NCBI GenBank assembly: GCA_963565915.1
Contig: OY751486.1
Span: 3,596,001-3,660,000, forward strand
Source of the DNA: Entoloma clypeatum
Lineage: Eukaryota > Basidiomycota > Agaricomycetes > Agaricales > Entolomataceae
Reading direction: 5' to 3'
Length of the DNA: 64,000 bases
The translations under genes and the position numbers were made by a program. A model generated the notes under the pieces. The model did not search any database and was not told the origin of the DNA. It saw only the letters and a list, made by a program, of their open reading frames with translations. Positions 34,850-46,250 of the stretch are shown here, in pieces. Numbering within the stretch: the first letter of the stretch is position 1; the number at the start of each line of letters is the position of its first letter.

Positions 34850-35622
34850 AACCATGGGACGGAGGTCCGGAGACTTGCATTATCCAGGATTGAAACAGAA
34901 TTAGCACCGGGGAAGGGGTTCATGTCACGCCGCTCTCGAGTAGCGCATCAATAAATTCATTAAGGTACTCAGACGTCCAGGAACGGGGATTGATGTCGAG
35001 ATGGAGAACGCCGTTGAGGGAAAGTGCAGGAAGAACGGAGTACTTATCAAATGTCAGCACCTAAAAAGTCAATAAAAAGTCAACAGGTTACAGAACATAC
35101 CGTTTTCCTCGAACAAAGTCCGTGCACGCCATCCCACAGGCGCCCACGCGTATGCACGTTTGTCGAACGTCTGTTACAGCCAGCCTCATCGACGAAGCCC
35201 AACTGCTCAGCGTTATTTAGTTCCGCCATTCGCGCTTGAAATTGTGCTCTTTGTTTTTCGTCCCGTTCAGCAGCAGCTATAGTAAACTAAGAATCCTTTG
35301 AATATATAGTTGCTTTTGACAAACCCCCGTACACACCTTTCGCGTGAGTCCGCGCCGTTGCAGAGACCTTTCGACAGTCGTGTACCAGGATTCCGCGGGG
35401 AGTTCTTGTCGTAGTTCTGAAAGATATATGTCGCAATGCATGTAACCAAATACTATAAACAACTTGGCAGGGCGTGAGTCGGTAGTATTGCTGTCGAGCG
35501 CGGTTGATGGCTTGGGCACTGATCTCCGGTATCCTCGCGAGTTCCCTGGTCTTGGGGATGTGATGGGACATGAGAATAAGATGTTTCTTGACATCGATTG
35601 GTATGTGGCGATGGTTTCCCAT
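34850..35622 (-). pseudogene. Tc1/mariner-like DDE transposase relic
   Basis: The frame starts at ATG 35622 with a helix-turn-helix-like segment (MGNHRHIPIDVKKH, TREL). It continues through YLSELRQELPAESWYTT and VERSLQRRGLTRK, then an intron-like gap. Next comes the catalytic region: QLGFVDEAGCNRR with the first Asp, then YSVLPALSLNGVLHLDI. A stop at 34920-34922 ends this frame, but the overlapping frame carries on with NPFPGANSVSILDNA, which contains the expected second Asp, so a frameshift lies there. Similarity then fades and the third acidic residue is not found. At least two spliced introns are needed. The family is the fungal Tc1/mariner-type DDE group; the copy is inactive. Confidence 0.7.
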
Positions 35623-35854
35623 GAGCGGATAGAGTGAGGTGGGATTATCTCCTCTCAGATTCAACTGTTTGGCTCTGCGTGCATTTTGGCCAGTACTATC
35701 GTTTCGCAATTAGTTGTGGTGTATCAAGCTATCTGTAACTACGGGCTGATGCCTGGGCTGATGCATGGAACTGATGTAAGTATCAGCCTCATGGTTTCGA
35801 GTGTTTGATATATTAGGCCTACTGACAAGGTTGCCTCGTACTACATACAGTACC

Positions 35855-36931
35855 ATGTTGCGAAAGCACGTTCCCGACTTGGATAACTTGGAGTCGCCGC
35901 TGATATCGGCCGATCCCTTTGGCTCGATGCTCGGAACGATGCCTGGAAGCGCAATTGCAGAGAAGATTTTCAACGACCCGGAATCCTGGGGGGGAGCTGA
36001 GGCCGAGCACGATGTCGAAACAACCAAGTACGCGATGGCTTGGCTGGAGGAGGAGTTGGAGAAATATCGAGTGATAGGTGACAAGTTGGGTCTTTCGACA
36101 CCCATCGAACGACTCGACAGAGGCCTTTCAGGGATGTTTCGAATGGGGCCTTCTCCTGTGTCGTCGTCTCCGCCCTCCACGTCATCTTTCGACAAGCACG
36201 ACGCCGTACCCAAAGACCGACATCTCCCTCCCACACTCGATCTCCCAGAAAGGGCACCGTCTGTAGTTGTTTCGCCGGTTGGTGTTCCTTCAGCGTCCCC
36301 CACATGGAGCATTTTGGAGTTGTACGGGCTTCACCCAGAAACCCCTCGCAGTAATTCGGCGCGTGCCTCTCTGTTCAGCCCTTACCCTCCAACACCGACC
36401 ATGCCTATACCTCCTGTTTTCCAGCCACCCACACACCGTAAGACATCTTCCAGGTCCTCCATAAGTTGGACCTCGACGGCTTCACCGCTCGGCACTCCCA
36501 CCCCTCTTCCCATGCCTTCAATCAACATCCTGCCACCTACCTCTGAAACACCAGCCCTGATACGTAGGCTCCCTGTAATACCCGACCCTTCCAATATCGC
36601 TCCCCCGCGGAGCCTTACCCCGCAACCCCTACATAGCCAAGCACCCGAACGTACGCCCCGCAATGCTGGACTCCTCCCTCCTCTGCCCACGTTCTACGAG
36701 CAGTACCTTTTAAGTACTTCCCCCAATGCGGCACTGCTGCACAGCGGTATTACACGCTCCCCTCCAGCCGGACCAAGGCCGCGCTCAGGTTGCACTACGC
36801 CAGCAAAACAACGAGAGAATAGTCGCCATTCGCCTTCGGCATCACCGTACTTCGCTATTTCCGCCGCGCCAGCACCCCCGCGACTACCGAAGGCCTTGGG
36901 TTCCTCAGAGCCAGCGCAGCTGCGATATTGA
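35855..36931 (+). CDS. Uncharacterised Pro/Ser-rich protein, 358 residues
   Basis: I do not recognise this protein. The uninterrupted frame from ATG 35855 (MLRKHVPDLDNLESPL) first codes an ordered-looking N-terminal 100 residues with a helical, acidic stretch (KYAMAWLEEELEKYRVIG). After that it becomes a long Pro/Ser/Thr-rich, probably disordered region (PYPPTPTMPIPPVFQPP, PLGTPTPLPMPSINILPP), ending in AQLRY. The start was chosen because an intron-like acceptor (CTACATACAG) lies just before it; an upstream exon is possible. The long antisense frames are shadows of the proline codons. Regulatory or scaffold roles would be guesses. Confidence 0.6.
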   Translation: MLRKHVPDLDNLESPLISADPFGSMLGTMPGSAIAEKIFNDPESWGGAEAEHDVETTKYAMAWLEEELEKYRVIGDKLGLSTPIERLDRGLSGMFRMGPSPVSSSPPSTSSFDKHDAVPKDRHLPPTLDLPERAPSVVVSPVGVPSASPTWSILELYGLHPETPRSNSARASLFSPYPPTPTMPIPPVFQPPTHRKTSSRSSISWTSTASPLGTPTPLPMPSINILPPTSETPALIRRLPVIPDPSNIAPPRSLTPQPLHSQAPERTPRNAGLLPPLPTFYEQYLLSTSPNAALLHSGITRSPPAGPRPRSGCTTPAKQRENSRHSPSASPYFAISAAPAPPRLPKALGSSEPAQLRY

Positions 36932-37586
36932 TCCAAAATTGCTGGGTCGATCTCGAAGAACTAGGCTTGATCTCAATCGCCCCCGGGAAGGGCGCTGCTA
37001 TGTGGAATCCGTTTCCGTCTACCAAAATGCGTCGGAAATGGCATACTTCCTCCCCACGTACTCGTCGTACCAATGTCAAGCCCGGAGTTGATCGGCCCGC
37101 CCACACTGCCAAGGACACGGAGGGTGGAGAGGCCACGAGATTCCGGAGATGGCGGAGTAGGATCGGATGTGTTTATGGTTTGCCAGTAGTGCGAAGGTGT
37201 ACAGTAAGTATGCGGGAGTGTATTTGAAGATCGTAGTACAAGACTGATCAAGGTCTTTGATATATCAGAGCCTTCGATGAGCTTCCCCCGGGTATTCGGC
37301 GGGATTCCCTGCCTGCCAGCATTGCGGCTCGTCACCTGTCGCCGCCTTCCCCGCACGATACCTGCCCGATTGTCTTGTGGGCATCCAGAAAGCCTCTTTG
37401 CAATCCGAGAAGCAGATTCTGGTCGATTATTACCCTGACGTGTTCGGATTCATGTTTCATAATATCTCTCGCCGACCGCCACATGGGGATGTCAAGAAAT
37501 GGACTGTCGGCAGTCGCGCGAAGCGAGATTCTTCTTCGCTCGTCTTGAATTTGAGCGAGTTCGATGGCCTCTTGAAGAATGATTAA
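36932..37586 (+). other. Possible exons of an unknown gene
   Basis: Two frames look partly protein-like: one at 36928-37200 (IQNCWVDLEELGLISIAPG) and one at 37300-37586 with PACQHCGSS followed by VDYYPDVFGFMFHNISRR and SLVLNLSEFDGLLKND. A GTAAGT donor at about 37204 and an ATATCAG acceptor at 37268 could join them, but no splice phase gave a single clean frame. It may be the 3' part of the preceding gene, a separate small gene or a relic. Confidence 0.3.
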
Positions 37587-38153
37587 GCTTTTATCAGCTG
37601 ACTGCTGTTAGTATATTGATTGAGGAATTTTATATGCATCTTAGTACGTGATTTGTCCATTTCTTCATATTTCTTGCCTATGATTTCTTTTGCTTGCCCT
37701 CTTCACTCACAATAGTATGGGCCACCGGGATGGGGGAAAATCCACGCGTTGGCCGGGGAAATGGGTTTATCGATTTATATTTCAACCCTTTCCCAGCGTA
37801 ATATGGATGATAGCGCGCTTGGCTGACTCGTCACTGCCCTTTCCAAGTATTGCAGCATTGTCATGGAAGATATCGACGCGGCCTTTACACATAGCGTCGA
37901 TCGTGATGATGATCCCCCCCATGGCTACTATCATTGATGGAGTTTTTAAAAGGGACATCAGCTTCAAAAATCTGTTATTTTGCCTCTCATACATTCCACA
38001 CTGCACAGATTTCCTTTAGGTTTCATTTTGAGCCAGCAGTATATCTATTCTATAGACCTGAACATCAAAATAAATGAAAGATATCTTGTGGACAGTGGAA
38101 CAGGCCTGACAATTGATTCAAGGCAAATGTGACAGATTCCATCCAGTCCAGAT
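37587..38153. other. Intergenic, nothing recognised
   Basis: About 570 bp without a credible gene, repeat end or RNA. It borders the solo LTR on the right and marks the right edge of the host gene island. Confidence 0.55.
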
Positions 38154-38554
38154 TGTTATGGACTCTACGGTATGCGGACGACGTCATCACTTTTACTTAT
38201 CGGCCCGGCTTGGCGCCCTCTTACGAACTTACTATGTCTAATGTCTACTTTCGCAACCTTCGATTCCCAGTCTGACTCACTACATTACTTCGTCATCCCC
38301 TTTAGTATACTTCGCTCCCGCGCTGACTCGCTTTCCGCAGTCAGCTTACTCACTGTACATAGCCTTCCACAGTCGCCTTACTCATGCGCACTGCCTTCCA
38401 CAGTACTGACTCATCCGCTACCACCTATAGTCAGTACCTATATAAACCTCTTGTACTGTAGTAGATTTCTTAGATTTAGCAATCACATTGCTCTTCGCCT
38501 TTCCACTTCCTGCATACTCTGCCCAAACCTTGGAACAGTTTGTTAAGCATAACA
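38154..38554 (+). repeat. Solo LTR of the chromovirus family, TSD CAGAT
   Basis: A 401-bp LTR from TGTTATGGACTCTACGG to TTAAGCATAACA, flanked on both sides by CAGAT (38149-38153 and 38555-38559). It matches the 3' LTR of the inverted chromovirus at 52468-52868 in length and sequence more closely than the 368-bp LTRs of the intact copy, so two LTR subfamilies are present. The TATATAA box and the AGATTTAGCAA start site are conserved. LTR-LTR recombination of a full element explains the solo state. Confidence 0.93.
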
Positions 38555-39206
38555 CAGATCTAGCAAAGGCATGATTGAACTCGACCACCAATTGTTGTTG
38601 AAAATATATGTTACATGTATATCTGACCTCTGAGAATGGCCAATTGCTCTCGAATGGATGACAAACATATTGTAAACACGATCAGTAGCAGAAAGGAAGA
38701 CTTTTGATGAATTTCCCTGATGATTAGTTTTGAACTCAGCCAAGAGCAGTCGCGCTGAGCGATGCGTCGATGCAACAGCCGACGCAACAACACAACGGAC
38801 CCACTATGTCCCAAAATGGAATGCCATGCAGAAACCAAAAATGCTGCCATGACATTAGTGTGACAAATCTTTAACCTCCATAGCCTTTTTGACACACCTC
38901 AGAAATTGGGACATCACTTCCCCCAGCTCTGCTTTTTCAGAGATATTTTTATATATTCATATTCAGTGGAACACATCCAGCATTTCATACACTAAGACCT
39001 TGGCAAGAGGTGCCCTCATTCTTGTGTTATGAACTGATCTTTCAAAAAGTTTTAATTGTGTGTCTTGCCCCTGGAGCTATTGAGCAAACAATCAAAATGG
39101 CTCAAACATCCAGACAATTATTTGAGTCACTGTATTCAAATCTTCTCAACTCGAACATGTATGTCAAGGTTCATGAATTCGTGTGTCACAGCTGCAATTT
39201 TTCTTG
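38555..39206. other. Unassigned AT-rich sequence
   Basis: About 650 bp with no clear ORF, terminal repeat or match to other parts of the window. It is the original target sequence of the MITE at 39215. Confidence 0.5.
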
Positions 39207-39555
39207 GGTAGAACCAAGGGGGTGTCGGAACGCGATCCTGGCAACACACATGGGTGGGGGGTCCTCGGGGGTCAAAAAAAAGTCCAAGACCAACATCTGA
39301 CAGGTGACAACAGTAGAGTAGGCAGTATACACTTACTCCAAAGCAGTGGAGCTGTATAGCTGCAAGGCAGATTCTAGTCAAAAACATTGATAGATACCTG
39401 CATGCTGATGTCCTCATTCATTTGTAATTCTGTGAGAGATTTATTGTTTTTGATCTTATGTTTTTCATAGAAATATATATGTTTGTGGGTATAACATGCT
39501 ATATTAGGAAGGAGGGGGTGGGGGGTCTCACAATGCCAAAAGAAAAAGTCTGATA

Positions 39556-39865
39556 TGTTGAAACTTTTCCATCATATAGATTAGATTAGATTAGATTACA
39601 TCATGTGACCATTTACACATCTTTGATTACATACTTATTTGGTTGGTACAAACAGTAGTACAGTATATAAGGCCAGGAAACTGTCAATATCAACAAGTTG
39701 TCTCTTGACTCTTAACCAGCTCCATCGCTCTTACCAGCCTCAACCGCTCTCACCAGCCCCACCCTTCTCAACCAAGTAAGTGACTAAAACGGTAGAGTAG
39801 AGTACTTCCACTGTAGCTGTGTTGCTCAGTACATCTGTGGCTAGCGCCCAGATGGAACTTCAACA
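39556..39865 (+). repeat. Copia 5' LTR
   Basis: Begins TGTTGAAACTTTTCC and ends AACTTCAACA. It contains four GATTA-type repeats near 39580 and a TATA box (GTATATAAGG) near 39663. The next bases (GGTTATGGGCCCCGGA) are in the position of the primer-binding site; I did not assign the tRNA. Confidence 0.92.
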
Positions 39866-40223
39866 GGTTATGGGCCCCGGATAGCAGAGGGAATTGGGAA
39901 CGCTGGCAACAGCAAGTACCTGCCCACTCTACCCTGGTTGGCAAAGAACTGATCGAAAGATCTAGGTTCTGAGTCATACTTCTTCACATATGAACCTGGG
40001 AACGTCATTACGACAAGTACCTGTCATGAAGCGTCCCTAAGGGGATTAACTTAGTACACATCATGTGGAAACGCTGATCGTATCTCATACACTTCTGACA
40101 AAAAGGGTTTTTCCCACAAACCGCTATTCCTGAAGGGAATATGTTATGAGGAATCATTTATTTGTTTTCTCTAAAAATCAAGAACATCACTGATTGGGAG
40201 AACTCCTTTTAGACTCATTAAAA

Positions 40224-41386
40224 ATGTCTACCTCTCGCTCCACCCTCGACTCCATCACCGTCTTCGATGGTATCGACTACCAGAGTTGGGCCGAGAAAAT
40301 GAAGTCGTACCTTCTCCATCAAGGAGTCTGGCGCCTCGTATCCGGCGACATTGAGCGCCCCGACATCGCGGACTTTACGGTCACGGTCTCCACCCCCGCC
40401 TCCGCCACCTCAACGTCTGCGACTCAACCTCCAGTGGTCACCACTACCGTCGACCAACCCGCCTTCCACAAGGAAAGGAAGATTTGGATCAGGGACGACG
40501 ACATGGCTCTAGGCTCCATCCGCCTCAAAGTCTCCGAGGCTATCAGGAGGCACATCAAGGACGTCTGGAAGGCGTTAAAAGATTCCTATTCGAAGGTCTC
40601 CCCTGCCACCATATTTGGCGACTTCCTGCTGCCTCCTTCAAGCTGTCGGGTCGCGACCCCGTACCGGAAATCGAGCGCCTTGGGTCACTCTTCGCTCGCC
40701 TTAGCGACTCAAAATTTGTTGTGCCTGATCTAATGCAGGCTATGATCTTGGCAAGTGCCATTCCTGATGCTTGGTCATCTCTCTCCACCGCCCTCTTCCA
40801 GGTCTACGATGCCGACGACTTCACATGGCAGGCCGTCACCGACAGCATCGTCTCAGAGTACCGGCGCAAGTATGCGATAGGGTCTACTCGGGCGTCCAAT
40901 GAGCAGGCTTGGAAAATCTCCGGGACTAAGCGAAAGGGGCAAGACCCCAAATGGGAAAAGCAGACAGCGCTGAGTACCTCGCAGAACAATGCTGATGAGC
41001 AGCCTAACTTGACCAACCCAAGTACCGCTTCTGAAAAGAAGAAGGGAAAGGGACGCTGGCGCAACCAGAAAAAGTGCGCCAACAATGCGGACAATGAGTC
41101 CGACCACGCCGAGGAGATGGTCGAGTTCATTGCACCGGCCATTGAGCTACCCCCTCATCATCCTGCTCCTTGTCCTCTACCCCCTCATCGCCCTGCTCCT
41201 TATCATGCACCGTCTTTCACCACTGTAACCGGTTGCAGAAAGACTTCCTTTACTGAACAACCTGAATCAGAAAGAATGCAGTCACTACTGCAACACATGA
41301 ACCCTCCTCCTTCCCAGTACACTGGGCTTCCTTCTGGAAAGCCGTCAGTGTGGAAAAAGAACGAGAGGGTGAGAAAACTCGCCTGA
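40224..41386 (+). pseudogene. Copia Gag, frameshifted
   Basis: Gag starts at ATG 40224 (MSTSRSTLDSITVFDG) with the usual copia opening (YQSWAEKMKSYLLHQGVW), and continues through KERKIWIRDDDMALGSIRL. Near 40620-40650 an indel moves the frame; the rest (EIERLGSLFARLSDSKFVV, MILASAIPDAWSSL) continues in the frame used by Pol. The expected CCHC knuckle is not seen in the C-terminal half, which is Lys- and Pro-rich. TGA at 41384 ends this part, and the same frame leads into Pol. Confidence 0.88.
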
Positions 41387-44300
41387 GAAATCGGCGCCTG
41401 ACCCTCTGGGTCAAATCTTCGTATCTTGGACACCATCATTCCAGACATTGACGAGAGGCCAACTAAACAGCGTTGAGTAACTCCGCCGTTAGACCAATCG
41501 CTGCAGATGATGGACATAGACCAAGAACGGATGGGGCCAGACGAGTCTGTGGACGAGATCGAACTAGACGGTTCGTCAAACCCTTCTTTCAAACCTTATC
41601 AAATGCGGAATGCTAATTATGTCTCTCAACAGACATATGATATATTAGCTAGTACCAGTACAGAGTGCGTAGATCACTTCAGCAGTGATCTACACAAACA
41701 ATATATTAAACATTTTGCCTCTTGTACACATTGTAAGGAAAAAGAACGAGTGCAATGGATCTTAGATTCCGGTGCCTCTTTACACTTCACCTATGAGTTT
41801 AAGGACTTCACATATTATAGACCTCTCACGGTCAAGCGTTTTGTCCAAACTGCAGCTAAAGGGAAAAAACTGGAAATTCTCGGAGTTGGGGCTGTTCCAG
41901 TATGGCACACCCTAAATGGGGAGGTTAAAACCCATCTTCTCAGACCAGTGTTCTACATCCCGGACATGGACACACGTCTATTGTCCCTAGGCGTCTTCCT
42001 TAACCATGGTTACAAAGTAGACGGGACTTGTGAAGAAATCAACATCTCCAAAGGGCTGAGCAAAATCCAGTTTTCACCCCACATCCTTGGTCAAACCATT
42101 TACTGGTTAGACACTGAAATACGCTATGACCAGATCCATGTGATCTCAAGCGAAATCACTGTCGAAACATGGCACAAGCATCTTGGTCACCCAAATGATC
42201 AAGCACTCCGAAAGATTCCCACCAGTACCAAAGGGGTACCTGAAACACTAGTACATGAGAAATCACAGGAAAGTTGCACAGGTTGCCTCAAAGGGAAAAT
42301 GCCAAATCAGTCATATCCCAATTCGATGACAAGGGCAACCAAAACCTTTGATCTAATCCATTCCAACCTCAAACAGATATCCATGGCATCATACCATAAA
42401 TATAAATATTTCCTCACGTTTTTGGATGATTTTTCATCCCACGTCTGGGTTGTCTTGCTTAGAAAGAAGTCGGATGCCATCACGGCACTGCGACAATTTC
42501 TTGCGATGATCCAGAATCAGTTCGCCGCCACTCCTAAAAAATGGCGAGTTGATGGAGGTGGAGAGTTTGACGAATACAAGGATGTACTTGCCGATCATGG
42601 AGTTCTGATTGACGTCACGCTCCCATATCAGCACCAGCAGAACGGTAGAGCAGAACAGATAAATCGAACCCTGTGGGAGAAATCTCAGGCCTTGCGCTTC
42701 AATGCATGCTTATCCCCTATGTGGTGGGAATTCTGTTTGGAACATGCAGTGTTTCTCTACAACAGAACCCCCATGCAGCGTCTCGAATGGAATACCCCTT
42801 ACTTCAGGGTGACCAATGAGATCCCCAATATGTCAAGCATCAGAGTCTTCAGATGTCAGACATATGTGTATATCCCAAAGGAAAAACATAGAAATTTCCT
42901 GGAGTCTAGATCTCGATTGATGATTTATCTCGGATCAAAACCAGGGGTCAAAGGATACCGTTTCATGGATCCTGAGACTAATACAATTTTCATGGGTGGG
43001 AAAGCTATCTTTGATGAAAGCAAGTACCCTAGATGCCACATCGACCCTTTGCCAGAAAACCATCCAGAAATGGAAAACCCAGAACCGGCTGATGAGTTTG
43101 AGGACCTCATCCCCGGAAATGATGACAATGACAGTCATTACGAAAAACCTCACGACCCTGTTCCCACTGGACAGGATCACCCTGAATCAGATGATGACTT
43201 GCCGTCTAGCAAGCCCGACAATGAACCACGAGTACCCACTCCGGAACCCGAACAAGTACCAGATCGACCGATCAGGGAACGACGAGTTCGGAGAATGCCA
43301 GGTAGCATCTATAGGGAAGACACCCCTGCTTCTGATCTTGAAAAAATGGATTGAAGACATAGATTAGGCGGTCAAATGGCATGGATGAATGATCTCCTAA
43401 TGGAGGCAATCTCTATCCAAGTGGGCATCATTGAAATGTCACACAAAGACATATACACTCTTCCCAACAAAGAAGATTGGTATGTGGCAGAACGAAAAGA
43501 GCTAGACATGCTCAAAAGCCGCGGGGTGATCACGGAGTTAGTACCCCTACCAACAGGGAGGAAAGCTCTAAGGAACAAATGGGTTTACAACGAAAAATCT
43601 GATGGGCGTTTGAAAGTGCGCCTTGTCGCAAAAGGTTTCTCACAGGTAGAAGGGATTGACTTCGATCAGATCTTCTCACCGGTAGTGAGGTACGAGACCG
43701 TCCGGTTGATTCTGGCATTGACAGCCCTTGAAGGGTGGTTCATGACATTCCTGGATGTCTCATCAGCCTTCCTCTATGGAACACTCCATGATGTAATTTA
43801 CATGCGACAGCCTGAAGGCTACATAGTAAAAGGGAAAGAACACTTCGTGTACCGACTATACAAAGCCCTATACGGACTTAAGCAGGCCGCATTAGCCTGG
43901 TGGAGAGAACTCGATTCCTCCATGAAGAAGCTCGGTTTTGTCTGGCTTCACTCCGATGTGGGAGTTTTTATTCACACAAGTACCAAAGGGGAAATTGTGA
44001 TCGCCGTCATTTATGTCAATGACTCTGCTTTTCTCGGCACAAACCGAGAGTACACACTAGAGAAGAAGAAGGCCTTCATGACAACATGGGAATGTAGGGA
44101 CCTAGGCCACCTAGTGTCTAATGGGGAACCGAAAGAATTTCTCTCAATCCAAATAAAGCAACATGGGAAGAAAATCTTCATTGATCAAGTACCTTACCTT
44201 GAGAAAATTCTCGCACAAATGGGGATGAGCGAATCCAATGCCACCCACACCCCACTCCCGACGGGCTACAAACCCATGAAGTCCGAAGATGAACCCAATG

Positions 44301-44979
44301 CGGAGCTCAGATCCAAGTACCAATCTGTCATCGGATCACTTTTGTACTTAATGATCGGGACAAGACCCGACATTTGTTTCGCTGTGATCAAAATGTCCCA
44401 ATTTTCTGCAAACCCTACCAAACGCCATTTCGAAGTGGCAAGGGATGTTTGCAGGTATTTGAAGGCAACAAAAGATTACATGATCATGTATGATGGTGAT
44501 TCTGGGAAAGGAATCTACACATTTACAGACTCCAATTGGGCGTCAGACGAAAACACCAGAAAATCCACCACTGGTTACTTCATATCGCTGGCGTCTGGAG
44601 CAGTAACATGGGTTTCATCAGCGCAAAAAACCATTGCCCTCTCTTCCACAGAAGCAGAGTACATGGCACTATCAGATTGCAGTCGCGCAGTGACATGGCT
44701 TAGAAGCATGCTTGCCGAACTTGGAATGCAGATCGGATCAGTTCTGATCTATGGAGACAACAATGGCTCCGTCTTTATTGCATCCAATCCTGTAACTGAG
44801 AAGTGATCCAAGCACATCGATGTGTGATTCCACTTTGTCAGAGAAAAAGTATCTGAAGGGATTATTACAGTCGAATTCATCGAAGGAGTGAATAACCCTG
44901 CAGACCTTTTAACTAAGAATCTGGGGAAAATCCTCTTCAACAAGTTTATCCCATACTTTGGATTACTTAAAAACTAGAC
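41387..44979 (+). pseudogene. Copia Pol: protease, integrase, reverse transcriptase, RNase H
   Basis: A single frame runs from Gag to TAG 44977-44979, interrupted only by TGA at 41399, 41474, 43352, 44804 and 44825. Protease: WILDSGASLHFTYEFKDF. Integrase: zinc-binding WHKHLGHPND and CTGCLKG, core Asp in LIHSNLKQ (now Asn) and in VDGGGEFDEY, glutamate block NGRAEQIN. Reverse transcriptase: LPTGRKALRNKWVYN, LVAKGFSQVEGIDFDQIFSPV, and the active site VIYVNDSAFLG, where the first Asp of the YVDD-like block is Asn. RNase H: FTDSNWASDENTRKSTTG and SSTEAEYMALSDCS. The Asp-to-Asn changes also fit G-to-A decay. Confidence 0.93.
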
Positions 44980-45046
44980 GAAGAAAGAATACCTATATGG
45001 GAAAAAGTAAAGATGTATTTAGAAGTATGTACTAAATATGGGGGGG

Positions 45047-45356
45047 TGTTGAAACTTTTCCATCATATAGATTAGATTAGATTAGATTACATCATGTGAC
45101 CATTTACACATCTTTGATTACATACTTATTTGGTTGGTACAAACAGTAGTACGGTATATAAGGCCAGGAAACTGTCAATATCAACAAGTTGTCTCTTGAC
45201 TCTTAACCAGCTCCATCGCTCTTACCAGCCTCAACCGCTCTCACCAGCCCCACCCTTCTCAACCAAGTAAGTGACTAGAACAGTAGAGTAGAGTACTTCC
45301 ACTGTAGCTGCGTTGCTCAGTACATCTGCGGCTAGCATCCAGGTGGAACTTCAACA
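45047..45356 (+). repeat. Copia 3' LTR with preceding polypurine tract
   Basis: Begins TGTTGAAACTTTTCC and ends AACTTCAACA like the 5' copy; both are 310 bp. The purine run ATGGGGGGG (45039-45046) just before it is the plus-strand primer. Small differences from the 5' LTR cluster near the end (for example GCATCCAGGTGG versus GCGCCCAGATGG). Confidence 0.93.
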
Positions 45357-45403
45357 TGATGTGTGTTGCTGTAGTTGTGTTCCGACACCCCCTTGGGTAG
45401 AAC

Positions 45404-45784
45404 TCCTTAGTGCCCTTGATGGCTTTGGTTTATATGAACGTCAACATATTGACTTCCCCCTGGTCTGGCATTAGCTGTCACAATGACCAATGCATTATCG
45501 TGTGCTGAAATCCAAATGCATTTTACTGGCAGATAGTGCTGCACCGGGGGGGCAGTTTGATTGCATAGGTTGGTGTCAACAGAAACAGGAGTCCTGAGAT
45601 CATCATGAAGACATCAATGACAAAGGGAGTATTTATCACTGTTACTGGGGTGAGAACATGTACCGCAGCAGGTTATTGATAGTGTGGCACCTGAACCACG
45701 GTTAGCAAGTACGTGTTGAGAGAAGAGAGAGAGTGTGGGCACGAGAAAAAATGACCAGGAACTCGAATGATAATTCCTCAGTAC
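45404..45784. other. Unassigned sequence between nested elements
   Basis: About 380 bp without a recognisable gene or element end. It separates the MITE duplication at 45403 from the hAT-like terminus at 45785. Confidence 0.5.
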
Positions 45785-45880
45785 TAGACTGGCTGAAGTC
45801 CAGTTCCTGAACCTCACAAACCTGGTCCAAACCTGAACTGAACCTTATATGGAGGTTCAGGTTCAGGGGACAGTCAAACC
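45785..45880 (+). mobile_element. Left end of a hAT-like element, split by chromoviruses
   Basis: It begins TAGACTGGCTGAAGTCCAG and continues with AACCTGGTCC-type subterminal words, matching the first 70 bp of the element at 21188. It continues after the chromovirus for a few bases at 52449-52467 (AAACCTGAACTTGAGG), then is cut by the second, inverted chromovirus. The rest of the element and its right end are not found. Confidence 0.7.
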
Positions 45881-46248
45881 TGTTACGGACTAACGACTAC
45901 GGACGTATATGCTTACTTTTTCACTTTTACTCATCGGCCCCCGCTTACACATATCGTATTATACTTTATTTCCTTTAGTATACTTCGCTCCCGCGCTGAC
46001 TCGCTTTCCGCAGCTGTCTGACTCATTCCGCAGTCGTCTTACTCAGACGCACTGCCTTCCGCAGTTATCTTACTCAGATACACTGCCTTGCGCAGCACTG
46101 ACTCATATGCTATCGCCTATAGTCAGTACCTATATAAACCCTTTGTACTATAGCTAGATTCCTTAGATTTAGCAATCACATTGCTCTTCGCCTTTCCATC
46201 TTCCTGCATACTCTGCCCGAACCTTGGAACGGTTTGTTACGCATAACA
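45881..46248 (+). repeat. Chromovirus 5' LTR
   Basis: 368 bp from TGTTACGGACTAACGAC to TTACGCATAACA. Repeated CCGCAG/CTTACTCAGA words in the middle may be promoter elements. It appears identical to the 3' LTR. Confidence 0.97.
46131..46175 (+). promoter_or_regulatory. Chromovirus promoter: TATA box and predicted transcript start
   Basis: TATATAA at 46131-46137 lies about 34 bp before AGATTTAGCAA (46165-46175). That spacing is normal for a TATA-driven start, and the 11 bases are the exact reverse complement of the primer site just after the LTR. The start site is inferred, not measured. Confidence 0.65.
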
Positions 46249-46250
46249 AG

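Larger units (their letters stand above)
39556..45356 (+). mobile_element. Ty1/copia element with both LTRs
   Basis: The element is 5801 bp with 310-bp LTRs, a Gag, and a Pol in the order protease, integrase, reverse transcriptase, RNase H. The flanks are TGATA (39551-39555) and TGATG (45357-45361), a 5-bp duplication with one mismatch. The LTRs differ at a handful of positions by eye, so insertion is fairly recent but not as young as the chromovirus at 45.9 kb. Coding is broken by six TGA codons and one frameshift, so this copy is inactive although all domains are present. Confidence 0.95.
39215..45395. mobile_element. hAT-like MITE, about 375 bp, split by a copia element
   Basis: The left end CAAGGGGGTGTCGGAAC (39215) and right end GTTCCGACACCCCCTTG (45395) are inverted copies. 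The 8-mer GGTAGAAC flanks the outside on both sides (39207-39214 and 45396-45403). Most of the span is the copia element at 39556-45356; removing it leaves about 341 bp on the left and about 39 bp on the right. No coding capacity remains. The 8-bp duplication points to the hAT superfamily. Confidence 0.85.

Noticed and set aside
35710..36312. 200-codon minus frame antisense to the Pro/Ser-rich gene
   Set aside because: It is the shadow of proline and serine codons on the other strand, with no motif and no start signal.
36855..37356. Two minus-strand frames (93 and 127 codons)
   Set aside because: They overlap plus-strand candidate exons and show no recognisable domain; neither strand is secure here.
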